Positions 52,744-61,176 of a stretch of DNA of 64,000 bases are shown piece by piece (positions within the stretch are counted from its first letter, which is position 1; every line of letters starts with the position of its first letter). The notes beneath the pieces were generated by a model that searched no databases, had not been told where the DNA came from, and was given only the letters and a program-made list of their open reading frames with translations. Location: NCBI GenBank assembly GCA_964532465.1, contig CAZHHX010000016.1, positions 10,469 to 74,468 on the forward strand, written 5' to 3'. The translations under genes and the position numbers were made by a program. Source of the DNA: JAPLKB01 sp964532465 (GTDB lineage: Bacteria > Desulfobacterota > Syntrophorhabdia > Syntrophorhabdales > Syntrophorhabdaceae).

Positions 52744-53052
52744 ATGGCAAGACCGAAAAAGTGCAGATGCATCAATTGTTCGCCCAATGTTTCATACTTT
52801 AAGCCAAAGGGCATTCCGCTGACTGACCTCGAAGAAGTTTTGCTGAGTCTGGATGAGTTTGAGGCTATCCGCCTTGCCGACTATGAAGGATTTTATCATG
52901 AGAAGGCTGCCGGCAAAATGAGTATATCCCGTGCAACATTCGGTCGGATTCTTGATATTGCGCGCGGTAAAGTTGCCGATGCCATCATTAACGGCAAAGC
53001 CCTTAAAATAGAAATAATAGATGATACTAATAAAATGGAGGTTAATGAATGA
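52744..53052 (+). CDS. DUF134 / UPF0251 family putative DNA-binding protein
   Basis: 102 aa with a sigma-70-region-4-like helix-turn-helix. It opens with MARPKKCRCINCSPNVSYFK, a conserved Cys-containing N-terminus of the family (C8, C10, C13). LTDLEEVLLSLDEFEAIRLA, DYEGFYHEKAAGKMSISRAT and FGRILDIARGKVADAIINGK complete the HTH region. The first gene of an operon with NifX/NifB-like and FmdB-like proteins, the usual context of DUF134. Start codon next to the predicted transcription start. Overlaps the next gene by 4 nt. Likely an autoregulatory, metal- or redox-responsive regulator, by inference. Confidence 0.9.
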   Translation: MARPKKCRCINCSPNVSYFKPKGIPLTDLEEVLLSLDEFEAIRLADYEGFYHEKAAGKMSISRATFGRILDIARGKVADAIINGKALKIEIIDDTNKMEVNE

Positions 53053-53423
53053 AAGTTTGTTTTGCAGTACAGGAAAATGAGGGCATTGACAGCACGGTAT
53101 ATAACCATTTTGGCTCAGCGCCGGCATTTGTTGTTTTCGATACGGAGCTTGAAAAGGCAGTTTCAATAAAAAACAGTGATATGCAACACGCGCACGGGGC
53201 ATGTAACCCCGTTGCAGCCATTGGAGGACAACAGATTGATGCAGTTATTGTCGGCGGCATAGGAGCAGGCGCCCTTATGAAACTCAACGCTGAAGGAATA
53301 AAAGTTTTCAGGTCTGTCGCGTCAAGCATAAAAGAAAATCTCGTTTTATTAACAGAAAATAAACTTCCCGAAATGACTGTTCGCCAGTCCTGCGGCGGTC
53401 ATCGGGGCGGATGCGGTCATTAA
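53049..53423 (+). CDS. NifX/NifB-type dinitrogenase iron-molybdenum cofactor-binding-family protein
   Basis: 124 aa of the NifX/NafY/NifB-C family: MKVCFAVQENEGIDSTVYNH, HFGSAPAFVVFDTE, AHGACNPVAAIGGQQIDAVI, VGGIGAGALMKLNAEGIKVF. The C-terminus is His/Cys/Gly-rich (QSCGGHRGGCGH), suggesting metal binding. Without nif genes nearby this is more likely a general Fe-S or molybdenum cofactor carrier than part of nitrogenase assembly. Translationally coupled to DUF134 (ATGA overlap). Confidence 0.9.
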   Translation: MKVCFAVQENEGIDSTVYNHFGSAPAFVVFDTELEKAVSIKNSDMQHAHGACNPVAAIGGQQIDAVIVGGIGAGALMKLNAEGIKVFRSVASSIKENLVLLTENKLPEMTVRQSCGGHRGGCGH

Positions 53424-53444
53424 TTTCATCAGGAGGAGAATATT

Positions 53445-53675
53445 ATGCCTATTTACGAATATAAATGTGGAGATTGCGGAGATATAAGTGAATTTCTTGT
53501 TTTCGGAAAGGATGAAGAGCTGCTTTGCAAATCATGTAAAAGCCGGAACCTGGCAAAACTCATATCAGCCCATAACACCACAGCTCCAAGCAGTGATTTT
53601 GGCGGAAGCATGCCTGGCGGCTGCTGCGGAAGTCCTAACAGTTGCGGTAATCCAGGCAGTTGCTGTGCCGGTTGA
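53445..53675 (+). CDS. FmdB-like zinc-ribbon protein
   Basis: 76 aa. The N-terminal FmdB zinc ribbon is complete (MPIYEYKCGDCGDISEF with CxxC at C8-C11, then LLCKSCKSRNL with CxxC at C28-C31). The tail is Gly/Cys-rich (CCGSPNSCGNPGSCCAG), as often in this family. A good GGAGG precedes the ATG. Last gene of the DUF134 operon, followed by palindromic repeats. Confidence 0.9.
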   Translation: MPIYEYKCGDCGDISEFLVFGKDEELLCKSCKSRNLAKLISAHNTTAPSSDFGGSMPGGCCGSPNSCGNPGSCCAG

Positions 53676-53810
53676 TTGCCCCGCTGGTTCATACCCCGAA
53701 GCTTGCTTCGAAATGGTTGCCCCGCAAGTTAATGCGGGGTGATTCATTTCATATTCTTATCTCGCCTTTGATACCTCGTCTGCTTGCAGCGAGGCGATTC
53801 ATTTCAGTAC
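53676..53810. repeat. Cluster of palindromic 3'-end repeats after fmdB (copies 4 and 5)
   Basis: Copy 4 holds the hairpins CCCCGAAGCTTGCTTCG and CCCCGC-AAGTTAAT-GCGGGG (53720-53739), with tail GTGATTCATTTC. Copy 5 (about 53764-53800) reads TACCTCGTCTGCTTGCAGCG, AGGCGATTCATTTCAG. A third, weaker CGGGGAATCATTTCAG follows near 53856-53871. They are probably terminators of the operon and belong to the family at 26648, 40466 and 51630. Confidence 0.6.
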
Positions 53811-53946
53811 ACAATTTATCCGTTGGTTGCATTACAGGGTAAGGGCTTTCTGAAACGGGGAATCATTTCAGGGCAGGCAAAATGTTACAATTTGGACAGG
53901 TTTATGAGCAGATGGACAGCCTCCAAACAAAGACCGGAAGGCTTAT

Positions 53947-54036
53947 TTAAAAAATCCGTGTAACTGTTACACGGATTTCATAAATCTCCGGAAAGCCAAC
54001 GTAGACGCCTTTTTAGACAACATCGCTTTTAAAACA
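53947..54036. repeat. Dispersed hairpin repeat, copy 2
   Basis: The hairpin AAATCCGTGTAAC-T-GTTACACGGATTT is followed by ATAAATCTCCGGAAAG and ACATCGCTTTTAAAAC, aligning with 34839-34926. The stem sequence differs from copy 1, but pairing is preserved and longer. Confidence 0.65.
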
Positions 54037-54197
54037 TGTTTTAAATATTTTGACTACAATTACTCCTCATCTGTCAGGATCAAACCATGCAAATATGTAT
54101 ACAAAACATGGCCTTCAGATATTCTTTGATGAACCTAAGATTCTAACCTTTTTTACTAAGAGCAGTTTGAGACAATTCCGGGGACTGTGCACGAGAA

Positions 54198-54228
54198 AAA
54201 GCCGGGGAGATGCACTCTCCCCGGCTTT
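54198..54228. terminator. Bidirectional-type terminator after the small exported protein gene
   Basis: Perfect 13-bp arms AAAGCCGGGGAGA (54198-54210) and TCTCCCCGGCTTT (54216-54228) around a 5-nt loop. The minus-strand transcript then runs into five Ts. It lies 22 nt after the stop codon at 54251. Confidence 0.9.
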
Positions 54229-54250
54229 GTTTTGATTCTTTGCGGATTGA

Positions 54251-54691
54251 TTACTTCGTTGCAGGCGCCGGAGCAGCAGGTTTCTCGGTTGGGGCTGCAT
54301 CTTTCTTCGCTGCCTTCTTGGAACCTTTCTTGGCAGCCACTAACTTGGCAACCATCTTGCCGTCTTTCTCCGTGTACTTAACAAAGACTTTATCGCCTGC
54401 CTTTGGCTCTACCTTCATCTTGGCATTGGTCACATCAAAGGTCATATCTGCCTTCTTACCCTTTACAGTCAGGGTCTTGGCCGCCATATCCACGGCAGTG
54501 ACTTCGCCTGCAAACTTTTTCGATTTTTCCTTCACAGCTTTCTTCTCAGGTGCGGGAGCCGGTGCCGCCTTCTCCTTCGACGTGTCTGTAGCTGCTTTGG
54601 GAGCCTTCTCTGTAGTTGTTTGCGCAAACACGGTTACCACCAAAGAAACACCCATAAGAACTGCAAATACGATCATTAAAAACCTTTTCAT
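54251..54691 (-). CDS. Exported Lys/Ala-rich protein with DUF5666/CusF-like beta-barrel core
   Basis: 146 aa from the ATG at 54691, chosen for AGGAGG 9 nt upstream and the resulting signal peptide (MKRFLMIVFAVLMGVSLVVT, cleavage after VFA). The mature protein has a low-complexity Ala/Pro/Lys linker (about 27-55), then a small beta fold: KFAGEVTAVDMAAKTLTVKG, ADMTFDVTNAKMKVEPKAGD and KVFVKYTEKDGKMVAKLV, as in DUF5666/CusF-like domains. A basic tail follows, rich in KKAAKK and APAP. Its promoter is sigma-54 type with two upstream palindromes, so it is inducible. Periplasmic metal or polyanion binding is possible, but not shown. Confidence 0.72.
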   Translation of the reverse strand: MKRFLMIVFAVLMGVSLVVTVFAQTTTEKAPKAATDTSKEKAAPAPAPEKKAVKEKSKKFAGEVTAVDMAAKTLTVKGKKADMTFDVTNAKMKVEPKAGDKVFVKYTEKDGKMVAKLVAAKKGSKKAAKKDAAPTEKPAAPAPATK

Positions 54692-54742
54692 AGTCTGATT
54701 CCTCCTTTTTGGAATTTTATTGAACTGCCTGCTTACACATAG

Positions 54743-54758
54743 AGCATGAATCGTGCCA
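54743..54758 (-). promoter_or_regulatory. Sigma-54 (-24/-12) promoter of the small exported protein gene
   Basis: On the minus strand TGGCACGATTCATGCT has a perfect -24 element (TGGCACG) and the -12 GC in correct spacing. It is 52 nt upstream of the start codon at 54691. Confidence 0.8.
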
Positions 54759-54822
54759 TAGATATAACTGCTTGTAAATACAATGAATATTAAAAGCAGA
54801 TAAGTTGTATCCCGCCTATTAA

Positions 54823-54869
54823 TCGGAAAATTCCGATTAGGAACCATCCTTGCAGTCGGAAAATTCCGA
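54823..54869 (-). promoter_or_regulatory. Two upstream activator palindromes TCGGAAAATTCCGA
   Basis: Identical 14-bp palindromes at 54823-54836 and 54856-54869 are 33 bp apart (about three helical turns), roughly 65-110 nt upstream of the sigma-54 promoter. This is the normal arrangement of an enhancer-binding-protein site; the protein itself is not identified. Confidence 0.78.
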
Positions 54870-54962
54870 TGAAGATGACTCCTCGACATACTTCTATATA
54901 CTCATTCATCAACTCATCGTCACTGCCTCGATGCACATTTGAATGCGACTTGACATGAACCG

Positions 54963-57900
54963 TTATTTAAACTCAATCTTGTAAAAAAGGTCTGCACCGC
55001 TGTCGGTCCCTTTTCTGCTGCCTTCCACCTCCCAGTGTTTGAGGAAGGAGTACCTGGCAGTTGCAATATAATCACCGGTAAAGAGCGAACGACCGAAGGC
55101 AATGTAGAGTTCCGGTGACAGATACTTGCCGACTGTGACTATTGAACTGGAAACAGAGCTCCCCCCGGCAGCGCTGCTTGTCTGACCGGGAATACCCCTG
55201 GGCTGGATACTGCTTACCTGACTGCTGCTGCTTTTGCTGCTGCCTGACTGGACATCAAATGTATCAAGACCGACAAGTTTCATTACCTTGCTTTGCAGGG
55301 TGGCTGATTGATCCTTGGCAAGTATAGTTCCTGCAGCCTGTAATAAGAGTCCTGTCTGACTGCTGTCAGTGCCTGCATCCATAGGTTTGCCCAGCACTAT
55401 ATAAGAAAGAATATCCATATCCGGCATTATCGGTTCAGAGTATAACTTGACAAAATGTGAACGGGGTGTTCCGGTAATTGTCACACCGGCTTGTATATCG
55501 TTGAGCCTGCGCACATCGCGTATCTTACGCACGGCCACAATGTCCAGGTTGGCAAAATCAGCAGGTCCGCCTGTGAAAATGATACGGCCTCTTGTAATAT
55601 CGAGCAGAATACCGTGCCTCTTATATTGTCCTTTTGCAACCTGTATTTGTCCGCTGGCAGCAACCTTCTCAAGGTTCTGGGCTGTCAGGAGCACCTTGCC
55701 TTCCAGCCGCGCGTTTACTCCTTCCACATTAATCATAACTTTATCGCCGAGAATAACATTTACCTGCATATCAAAACCCATTCGTGAAGGCTTCTTTTGT
55801 TTTTCCGGAAGATCCGTAATAACCACATCAGAACTTGCGGCAATAAACCCCTCGTTTACCGCACGTTGAATCAGTGCTTCCGGGATTACAATTGAACCCC
55901 TTAACGCAAAATTATCCATATTCCCTCTAAAACTCAGATCAGGATTGGTCAGTATCCGGAGTTCGGGCAGATAAACGGTCTGAAATCTGTCGCCGTTGAT
56001 TTTACCTTCGTAGCGCGTTATTTTCCAATCATTTACCCAAACCATTGCGGCGCCCTGTATACTGCCGGCGCCTGAAAGAAGGCTGAAGGAACTTACATTA
56101 ACGAGATTTTCTTTTAACTGCACTTCGGCTTTTATGCCCTTTATTCTGATGCCTGCCGGATACAGATATGCCGAGGCATCGGCAAGACGCATATTACCCC
56201 GGAGGTCCGGTACATTCCAGGTGCCTCCTGCATTAAGATTAAAGGTCAATTGACCCTGGCTTTCACCAATCAAACCGGGGAACAGGGCAGTAAGAAGACC
56301 TTTTTCCTGAACCTCCCCGTTAGCCGTAAGTTTTATCGGGCCCTGATGTTCAATTCTGACAGGAAAGCGTGCAGGTATGGGAAACTGGAACTCTGACTTG
56401 AGAAGACCTCGATTTAACAGCAAAAGCGAGAGGCTGCCTTTCAGCGAGGTTTCATCCCATACCATATCCATGTCTGCCTTCTCAACCTTTGCCGTGATAA
56501 GCCCTTCTTCGCTTTTCCAGGCAAGACTCCCCTGGGACAGATTTGTTTGACCGGAAACTTCGAGCTGCCTTCCCGGCAACAGTCTGCCCTTCAGTTTGCC
56601 GCTCACATACCCCTTAAGATCGAGGGCCGGATGAATCCGTGATTTTATCATATCAGCATCAAGCGCGGTCCAGACAGCATCAAAGCGGCCTGTTTCAGGC
56701 ATTCCAATAAAAGCAGGCTGGTTTGACAGAAATTGGCCCTCTACCCTTCCGGATTCTCCGGTTTTGATATCCCATGAAGCTGCAAGTCCTTTTTCAGTCC
56801 AGTTAAATTTCGCGTCTGCTCTTGTCACGCGAATGTTGGCAGGCCCTTTTATCACTGCATCATCTGCTCTGACCACGGCAGATGCTTTCATGATGTTATT
56901 CCCCGGCCATTGCGCGTCAAGAGAGCCTGATGTACGGCCTGCCAGAGAGGTTCCCGGAAGAATAATACTTGCCCTGGCCATATGTAAATCCTGCCAATTA
57001 ACCTTCATATTCCCGAGGATGGGGTGAAAGGATAGATTCATGTCCATTTCAAGTCTTTCCCTTGAACTGCCGATAAGAGAAAGTCTGCCCAGAGCAAGCT
57101 GATCTGATGAAATCCTCACTGAAGCAGGCTCCTGGAGGTTAAAAGCCCCGAGACGGGTATCGCTGGAGGTAATCCGCGAAACCGTCCCCTGCCAGACGCC
57201 CTTTGCGTAACCGCCATTTAAAGAAGCCTGTATTTTGCCTTCCGGGGCGGCAATTGTCATGAGAAAATCATGGGCCGCAACCGTGCCCTGAACTGTCATA
57301 TCAAGGGAATCGGCCTTTAAAGCGCCGCAGGAAAGGCCCCGGACCTTCGCCTTTCCCTTAAGCAAATCTCCGCCGTTATTATTGAGCGCTGCTTCCAAAT
57401 TAATTGAATCCGTCTTTGTTCCAAAGGCTGAAATTCCGGTTCCCCCGGCCTTCAGCGTACCGGCTGATTGCCCTTTCTGCCACCTTGTCCATCCCTCTGC
57501 CGTAAAACGGCCTTTCGATCCGGGTATTAATCCGGAAAGATCACTTACTCCTATAAGGTAATGTAATTTTTCTTCAAGGGCACCTGACGCGGATATATCA
57601 AAACCATGACCGCGCAGCGCAAAGCGTACAAGATTAAGCATTCCCTGATGCCATCTTGCATCCATATTACCTGTAAGCGCTTTATTGCGAAGCGTACTGT
57701 TTAAAATATCAACCTTGACAACTCCTTCCGGAGATGTTGACTTTGACCATTGCATTCCCCCCTCAAAATTCATATTTACTTGACCCTTCCATACAGGTGT
57801 AATCCTGGCAGGGTCAAGCTCCCTGGCCTGAAATGAACCTGACAGGACAATATCGTCAACCCATGAGGCTTTTACCTGCCCCTTAATTGTCCCGTTTAAG

Positions 57901-58979
57901 AGCCTGCCGTCCATAGTCAACGTTTTTATGCCCTCAAGATTCATATCATAAGTGCCCTTAACGTGCGCTTCTTTCCAGGAAGATACGGCATTCTTCAAGT
58001 TGTAAATGCCCTGATAATTTACAAAATCACTTTTCAAGTCCATTGTGCCGGAGAAGGAGGTGTCAACCTTTATTTCCCTTGAGAAGTCAAAATCGGAAAC
58101 ATTGATGTTAAGGTTCATAAGAGGAATGCCGGAAGAAAAATCTATTCCTCCTGCTGCAAGCAATTTTCCCTTGCGCCCTTCCTGGTTGGTTATAAGATTA
58201 GAAATAGTTAAATCATTTTGTCTCACCCCCAGCTTTCCCGCGGTCTTGAGATTTTCCTTTTTACCCGCCAGAGTAACAATTTGAAAAGGCCCGGACATCT
58301 GTTCGGTTTTATTTACTTTTTTCAACGTCATTGTCAGTGCAAGGCTGTCTATACCGGGGATTTTTCTCTCAGGCGTCATCTTGAGAGAAACGGAGAAGGT
58401 CGGCCCTGAAAATCTTGTCTTAATATTCCCTTCAGTTTTCCCTACAGGTAAATACGCAATCAGGTTATCGGCAGTCAGTGTTCCAAAAAACCAGGTAATT
58501 TTTGTAGTAAGTTTATCTATAATCTTCAGTTCTTTTTTTCCACTCCGATAAACAAGCCCGTTAATCTCAAAAGATTTTATCCATCCGTTGAACCATGAAA
58601 GAAAGCGGGGAGGTTCAGGCCACGTAAGGTCAAGAGGCTTTCTGGTGTCCGGTTTTTTGTCATCCAGGGAAATGCCCGTAACAACAACCTTTTTTACAGC
58701 CACGCTTCCCGTAACAACATAGAGGGGCTGAGAGGAGATATTTATCCTGTCAATTCCTATTTTTAAGTTCTCTGTCTCAACTCTTATGCCTTCAAGCTGT
58801 AAACCCCCTGCCAGAGAACCTGCAATCTTTTTAATATGGATTTTTGCCGGTATGGAACGGAGCGCACCCTCCAGTATCAATCGGGTTCCATGATTTGTGT
58901 ACATACTCCAGAAGAGCGTTCCTATGACAGCGAAAATAAAAAACACAGCAGACAGCCATATAAGAATCCGTCGTCTCAT
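54963..58979 (-). CDS. tamB: Translocation and assembly module inner-membrane subunit TamB
   Basis: 1338-aa AsmA/TamB-type bridge protein. One N-terminal membrane anchor (ILIWLSAVFFIFAVIGTLFW, about 5-24) is followed by a very long run of beta strands that should form a hydrophobic groove across the periplasm. The C-terminal TamB domain (DUF490) is recognisable: GRIIFTGGPADFANLDIVAV, RDVRRLNDIQAGVTITGTPR, IMPDMDILSYIVLGKPMD, and the end segment KYLSPELYIAFGRSLFTGDY, then ARYSFLKHWEVEGSRKGTD. It works with TamA in outer-membrane protein insertion or phospholipid transport. Its start overlaps the tamA stop by 4 nt. Confidence 0.93.
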   Translation of the reverse strand: MRRRILIWLSAVFFIFAVIGTLFWSMYTNHGTRLILEGALRSIPAKIHIKKIAGSLAGGLQLEGIRVETENLKIGIDRINISSQPLYVVTGSVAVKKVVVTGISLDDKKPDTRKPLDLTWPEPPRFLSWFNGWIKSFEINGLVYRSGKKELKIIDKLTTKITWFFGTLTADNLIAYLPVGKTEGNIKTRFSGPTFSVSLKMTPERKIPGIDSLALTMTLKKVNKTEQMSGPFQIVTLAGKKENLKTAGKLGVRQNDLTISNLITNQEGRKGKLLAAGGIDFSSGIPLMNLNINVSDFDFSREIKVDTSFSGTMDLKSDFVNYQGIYNLKNAVSSWKEAHVKGTYDMNLEGIKTLTMDGRLLNGTIKGQVKASWVDDIVLSGSFQARELDPARITPVWKGQVNMNFEGGMQWSKSTSPEGVVKVDILNSTLRNKALTGNMDARWHQGMLNLVRFALRGHGFDISASGALEEKLHYLIGVSDLSGLIPGSKGRFTAEGWTRWQKGQSAGTLKAGGTGISAFGTKTDSINLEAALNNNGGDLLKGKAKVRGLSCGALKADSLDMTVQGTVAAHDFLMTIAAPEGKIQASLNGGYAKGVWQGTVSRITSSDTRLGAFNLQEPASVRISSDQLALGRLSLIGSSRERLEMDMNLSFHPILGNMKVNWQDLHMARASIILPGTSLAGRTSGSLDAQWPGNNIMKASAVVRADDAVIKGPANIRVTRADAKFNWTEKGLAASWDIKTGESGRVEGQFLSNQPAFIGMPETGRFDAVWTALDADMIKSRIHPALDLKGYVSGKLKGRLLPGRQLEVSGQTNLSQGSLAWKSEEGLITAKVEKADMDMVWDETSLKGSLSLLLLNRGLLKSEFQFPIPARFPVRIEHQGPIKLTANGEVQEKGLLTALFPGLIGESQGQLTFNLNAGGTWNVPDLRGNMRLADASAYLYPAGIRIKGIKAEVQLKENLVNVSSFSLLSGAGSIQGAAMVWVNDWKITRYEGKINGDRFQTVYLPELRILTNPDLSFRGNMDNFALRGSIVIPEALIQRAVNEGFIAASSDVVITDLPEKQKKPSRMGFDMQVNVILGDKVMINVEGVNARLEGKVLLTAQNLEKVAASGQIQVAKGQYKRHGILLDITRGRIIFTGGPADFANLDIVAVRKIRDVRRLNDIQAGVTITGTPRSHFVKLYSEPIMPDMDILSYIVLGKPMDAGTDSSQTGLLLQAAGTILAKDQSATLQSKVMKLVGLDTFDVQSGSSKSSSSQVSSIQPRGIPGQTSSAAGGSSVSSSIVTVGKYLSPELYIAFGRSLFTGDYIATARYSFLKHWEVEGSRKGTDSGADLFYKIEFK

Positions 58980-60730
58980 AATTCCAGTCCAATTGAAAAA
59001 TGTATCCTGTAGCCGGGGCTTTCAACGCCGATCTGACGAGCAAGATCCAATCTTATGGGTCCCACCGGCGTATAATAACGGCAGCCCATTCCCGCGCCCT
59101 GAGCCGGGTCGATATTTGAAAAATTATTAAAGGCATTACCAACATCATAAAAAGCGGCAATCCCCCAGTTTGTGCTGATAGCCCGTTCCAGTTCGAAGTT
59201 TCCGATAAGAATGTTCTTTCCGCCGATTACTTCTCCATTGCTGCCCTTTGGTCCCAGAGACTGGTACTTATAGCCGCGGATACTGTTGTCGCCGCCGGCA
59301 AAATAGCGAAGCGAAATAGGCAAATCCCTTAGGGGATCACCCTGCCAGGTTGCACCGGCCTGCATTCTTGTTAAAATTGAAAAACCTTTCGGGAGAGGGA
59401 TGATTATCTCTCCTTTTGATATGACCTGCATAAATCCGGTGTCGGAACCCAACTCTTTTGTGGTTCCCTTCCATTCCACCTGATAATGGAATCCCTTAGT
59501 CGGCCGTACCAATTTATCAAAACGTCTTTCGGAAAACCGCATTCCCGGCATAATAAGAAATGAATTTGTCCGTTCATTGCCTGCTTCGGAATGTTCCTTC
59601 TGCATCTGCATAAAAAGGGAGCCCACCCTGCGGGCGCCGAAACTCCTGACACGTTCAACTTCCGTTGTCGCCAGATTGATTGTATAACTCTGTGTATCCT
59701 CCTGCTGGGCAGCTATTCTGAAAGATGTAAGGGTATCTTTATCCTTTTGACCCGGTATCGTATAACGTGTTGCAATTCCCTGCAAAGTAGAGCTGACAGT
59801 CATTTCCGCCAGCAGTTCATGGCCCCTGCGGGCAATATTCACATCCCGGTAATACAATGATCCACGGGGTCCCGTATCGGTGCCGTAACCGACGCCGATT
59901 TTAAAACGTTTCGGCAACGAAGGGACAAGGGCAATCTCAATAGGCACAAAATAATCAACAGCTTTTTCTTTCTTAACATTAATAACCACTTCTCTGAAGC
60001 GGTCCGAATTGGTCAGGTTAGCCTGTGTAGCAGCTATCTTTTCATATGAAAATACCTCGCCTCGCTTGAATTGAAGATAGCGCAATAAAAAAATATCCGG
60101 GTAGGATATGTTGCCGGAAAAGGCAACATCCCCGAAGCGGTATCGGAAACCTGTCTCAAGGACAATATCAATCTGAGCTTCCAGGCTGTTTAAGGAAACA
60201 CTGATTGTATGCACTGAAAAAGACGCATCAAGATAACCGAGGTCCAGCATTTTATTCTGCAATTCGTTCTTCGCGCGCTCATATATATCCTGACGCAGTA
60301 CATCGCCCGTATGAAGGGGAAATTTTTTCATAAGTTCGATGAGCGCCTTTTCCCCGGCGCCGGGACCTGCTGCGCTAACCCGCACTGCCGTAATGGAGAC
60401 AGGCTCCCTTTTTTTGATCTGGACCTGTATAAGATATTTTTCGTTATCCGTCTTATTGAGAGTTGTCGATACGTCTGTTTTGTAATACCCGAAAGGCTCA
60501 AGACTTTTTTTCACCTTCTGGGGGATTTCCTGATTAAAACGCCCCAGCCACCTTTTATCAACTATTCCTTCTTGAACAAGTCCCTGGGGAAGGGCAAGTG
60601 CTGCTTCAACGTTGGAACGCTCTATGCCGGTAAGTCCTTCTACAATAACCTGCACCGGCTCATCAGCGGCAAACAACATCGTCACAAAACAAAAAGACAG
60701 CACAAGACCATAAATCAGCCTCAAAAACAT
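58976..60730 (-). CDS. tamA: Outer-membrane assembly protein TamA (BamA/Omp85 family)
   Basis: 584 aa from the ATG at 60730, which gives a signal peptide (MFLRLIYGLVLSFCFVTMLF, cleavage after AA). The frame is open upstream to 60901, but that part is not signal-like, although an AAGGAG sits before an ATG at 60847. Three POTRA domains (about 22-245, e.g. VQVIVEGLTGIERSNVEAAL and FRYGDVAF-like YRFGDVAFSGNISYPDIFLL) precede the 16-strand Omp85 barrel (about 265-584) with RFSERRFDKLVRPTKGFHYQ, LRYFAGGDNSIRGYKYQSLG and GMGCRYYTPVGPIRLDLA. The IRGY motif corresponds to the conserved lid-loop motif. It ends in a beta strand with a hydrophobic residue, as required for barrel assembly. Operon with tamB. 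Confidence 0.92.
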   Translation of the reverse strand: MFLRLIYGLVLSFCFVTMLFAADEPVQVIVEGLTGIERSNVEAALALPQGLVQEGIVDKRWLGRFNQEIPQKVKKSLEPFGYYKTDVSTTLNKTDNEKYLIQVQIKKREPVSITAVRVSAAGPGAGEKALIELMKKFPLHTGDVLRQDIYERAKNELQNKMLDLGYLDASFSVHTISVSLNSLEAQIDIVLETGFRYRFGDVAFSGNISYPDIFLLRYLQFKRGEVFSYEKIAATQANLTNSDRFREVVINVKKEKAVDYFVPIEIALVPSLPKRFKIGVGYGTDTGPRGSLYYRDVNIARRGHELLAEMTVSSTLQGIATRYTIPGQKDKDTLTSFRIAAQQEDTQSYTINLATTEVERVRSFGARRVGSLFMQMQKEHSEAGNERTNSFLIMPGMRFSERRFDKLVRPTKGFHYQVEWKGTTKELGSDTGFMQVISKGEIIIPLPKGFSILTRMQAGATWQGDPLRDLPISLRYFAGGDNSIRGYKYQSLGPKGSNGEVIGGKNILIGNFELERAISTNWGIAAFYDVGNAFNNFSNIDPAQGAGMGCRYYTPVGPIRLDLARQIGVESPGYRIHFSIGLEL

Positions 60731-61016
60731 TATTTTTTTCTTTAGATTCTCACTCTTTCCTGAAAAACACAGGAGAAAAACAGCGTCTATTATAGAACAA
60801 ACTGCCGTACAGCCCCGATTGATTTTGTTGATATTGCTCTTATACATATCTCCTTCAGTTACACACAGGGACATAGTATACATAATGAACAGACAAAACA
60901 AAATGTGATTTTTAAGTGCAAACCCTGCCGGAAAATATTAGAATAGATATTGAGGCTGCATAAGATTTAAATCATCAGGAAAAATGGGGCCGACAAAAAA
61001 TAAAAAGGAGGAATTT

Positions 61017-61151
61017 ATGGTCTGGACATGCTCTGTATGCGGTTTTCAATATGATGAGAAAGTCGAAAAGATACCCTTCGAAGAATTGCCGGAAGATTGG
61101 TGCTGCCCTGTTTGCGGCGCACCCAAAAGCTCTTTTGAGAAATCTGCTTAA
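61017..61151 (+). CDS. Rubredoxin
   Basis: 44-aa rubredoxin. The two iron-binding knuckles are CSVCG (C5, C8) and CPVCGAP (C30, C33), with the aromatic WTCSVCGFQY and EDWCCPVC context of the family. It is slightly shorter than the usual 52-54 aa, because the loop between the knuckles is reduced. GGAGG lies 5 nt before the ATG. It is 25 nt ahead of the rubrerythrin-like gene, to which it may donate electrons in peroxide detoxification. Confidence 0.88.
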   Translation: MVWTCSVCGFQYDEKVEKIPFEELPEDWCCPVCGAPKSSFEKSA

Positions 61152-61176
61152 TTTAAGACAATAAAGGAGGAGAATT

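Noticed and set aside
53049..53423. Nitrogenase cofactor gene (nifX or nifB) as evidence of nitrogen fixation
   Set aside because: No nifHDK or other nif genes are nearby, and this family is widespread outside nitrogenase systems; only the family name is used.
53676..53880. Regularly spaced palindromes considered as a CRISPR array
   Set aside because: The units differ in sequence and spacing, there are no uniform spacers, and no cas genes occur in the window; they fit a REP-like 3'-end repeat family.
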